The notes below the pieces were generated by a model. The model did not search any database and was not told the origin of the DNA. It saw nothing but the letters and a program-made list of their open reading frames with translations. DNA of 6,061 nucleotides from Chloroflexota bacterium (lineage in GTDB: Bacteria; Chloroflexota; Dehalococcoidia; Dehalococcoidales; RBG-16-60-22). The stretch is taken from contig JANYKH010000309.1 in the NCBI GenBank assembly GCA_025358235.1, positions 1 to 6,061 on the forward strand, in the 5' to 3' direction. Below, in pieces: positions 5,711-6,061 of this stretch. The number at the start of each line of letters is the position of its first letter. Within the stretch, counting starts at the first letter, position 1. Both the position numbers and the translations under genes were made by a program.

Positions 5711-6061
5711 CTATCCCTTCTTCGTAAAGATAATACCCGCATAACCAACCACCGCCGAGCGGTCCCCGGAAGTATCCCCGCTGGTCTGGTATTTGACCAG
5801 TTCTGCGCTGTTGGCGCCCAATTCTTTGGCGGCGGCGATGGTGACCGTGGCAGGGGCGTAACCGCACATGGATATACCCATTCCCTCCACTTTTTCCAAA
5901 AGTTCATCTTCGTTTAGGGCCAGCATCGCGTCGATGGCATGTTTATCCTTGCGGCGGGCGGACTGGTCCGGTTCATAGTGGGTCATATCGCTAGAGGCAA
6001 GGATTAAAACATCATCACCGACTTCCTTAAGGACTTCAGCGATTTCCTTGCCCAGTTTTTT
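5711..6061 (-). CDS. MEMO1-family protein (AmmeMemoRadiSam protein B), C-terminal part
   Basis: The C-terminal 116 residues of a MEMO-family protein, a fold related to class III nonhaem iron dioxygenases. The frame is open through the right edge, so the true start and probably 150 or more N-terminal residues are outside; the ATG at 5986 is internal. Seen, numbered from the window edge: LASSDMTHYEP (21-31), matching the SSD--H motif; DKHAIDAMLALN (39-50); GISMCGYAPATVTI (62-75), whose Cys66 aligns with Cys244 of human MEMO1, one of its metal-ligand/active-site residues; SGDTSGD (94-100); and VVGYAGIIF (104-112). The partner histidines are in the missing part. It is the first gene visible in the operon with AMMECR1, the small Ala-tract protein and rarA. 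Confidence 0.92.
   Translation of the reverse strand, partial: KKLGKEIAEVLKEVGDDVLILASSDMTHYEPDQSARRKDKHAIDAMLALNEDELLEKVEGMGISMCGYAPATVTIAAAKELGANSAELVKYQTSGDTSGDRSAVVGYAGIIFTKKG

Noticed and set aside
5231..5917. Plus-strand open frame of 228 codons opposite AMMECR1 and MEMO
   Set aside because: It lies antisense across two confident genes, is Arg/Phe-rich as expected for a reverse-strand shadow, and lacks a ribosome binding site.

Overview
The window looks like chromosomal housekeeping DNA from a bacterium of moderately high GC, most likely a member of the Chloroflexota, possibly Dehalococcoidia. This is an inference from the ClpC N-terminal sequence style, the remA-gmk pair, the AmmeMemo genes and the isolated 5S rRNA gene. 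No marker in the window fixes the taxon. No mobile element, CRISPR array or tRNA was seen.

Left part (1-2363, all minus strand). The 3' end of a clpC-type AAA+ unfoldase gene runs off the left edge, with 673 codons visible and the last ~150 missing. It has its own sigma70-type promoter, and an A/T-rich inverted repeat lies over the predicted transcription start. Upstream of it is a complete 5S rRNA gene. This gene stands alone, with no 23S or 16S beside it, and has a textbook promoter (TTGACA, 17 bp, TATAAT).

Middle (2493-3547, plus strand). A promoter diverging from the 5S promoter drives remA (DUF370, a small ring-forming DNA-binding regulator) and gmk (guanylate kinase). Their reading frames overlap by 14 bp. 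A weak hairpin lies in the 79-bp gap where gmk meets the convergent rarA gene.

Right part (3548-6061, all minus strand). A tightly packed run, in transcription order, holds a MEMO1-family protein (5' end off the right edge), an AMMECR1-domain protein, a 95-residue protein of unknown function with an eight-alanine tract, and rarA (replication-fork AAA+ ATPase, MgsA/WRNIP1 family). Gaps are 3 nt, 1 nt and a 16-nt overlap, so this is very probably one operon. The AMMECR1 and MEMO proteins belong to the poorly understood AmmeMemoRadiSam set, whose radical SAM member is not in the window.

No wholly new system is evident. The parts most worth following are the uncharacterised alanine-tract protein inside the AmmeMemo-rarA operon, the self-standing 5S gene, and the RemA orthologue that keeps the known DNA-binding arginines.
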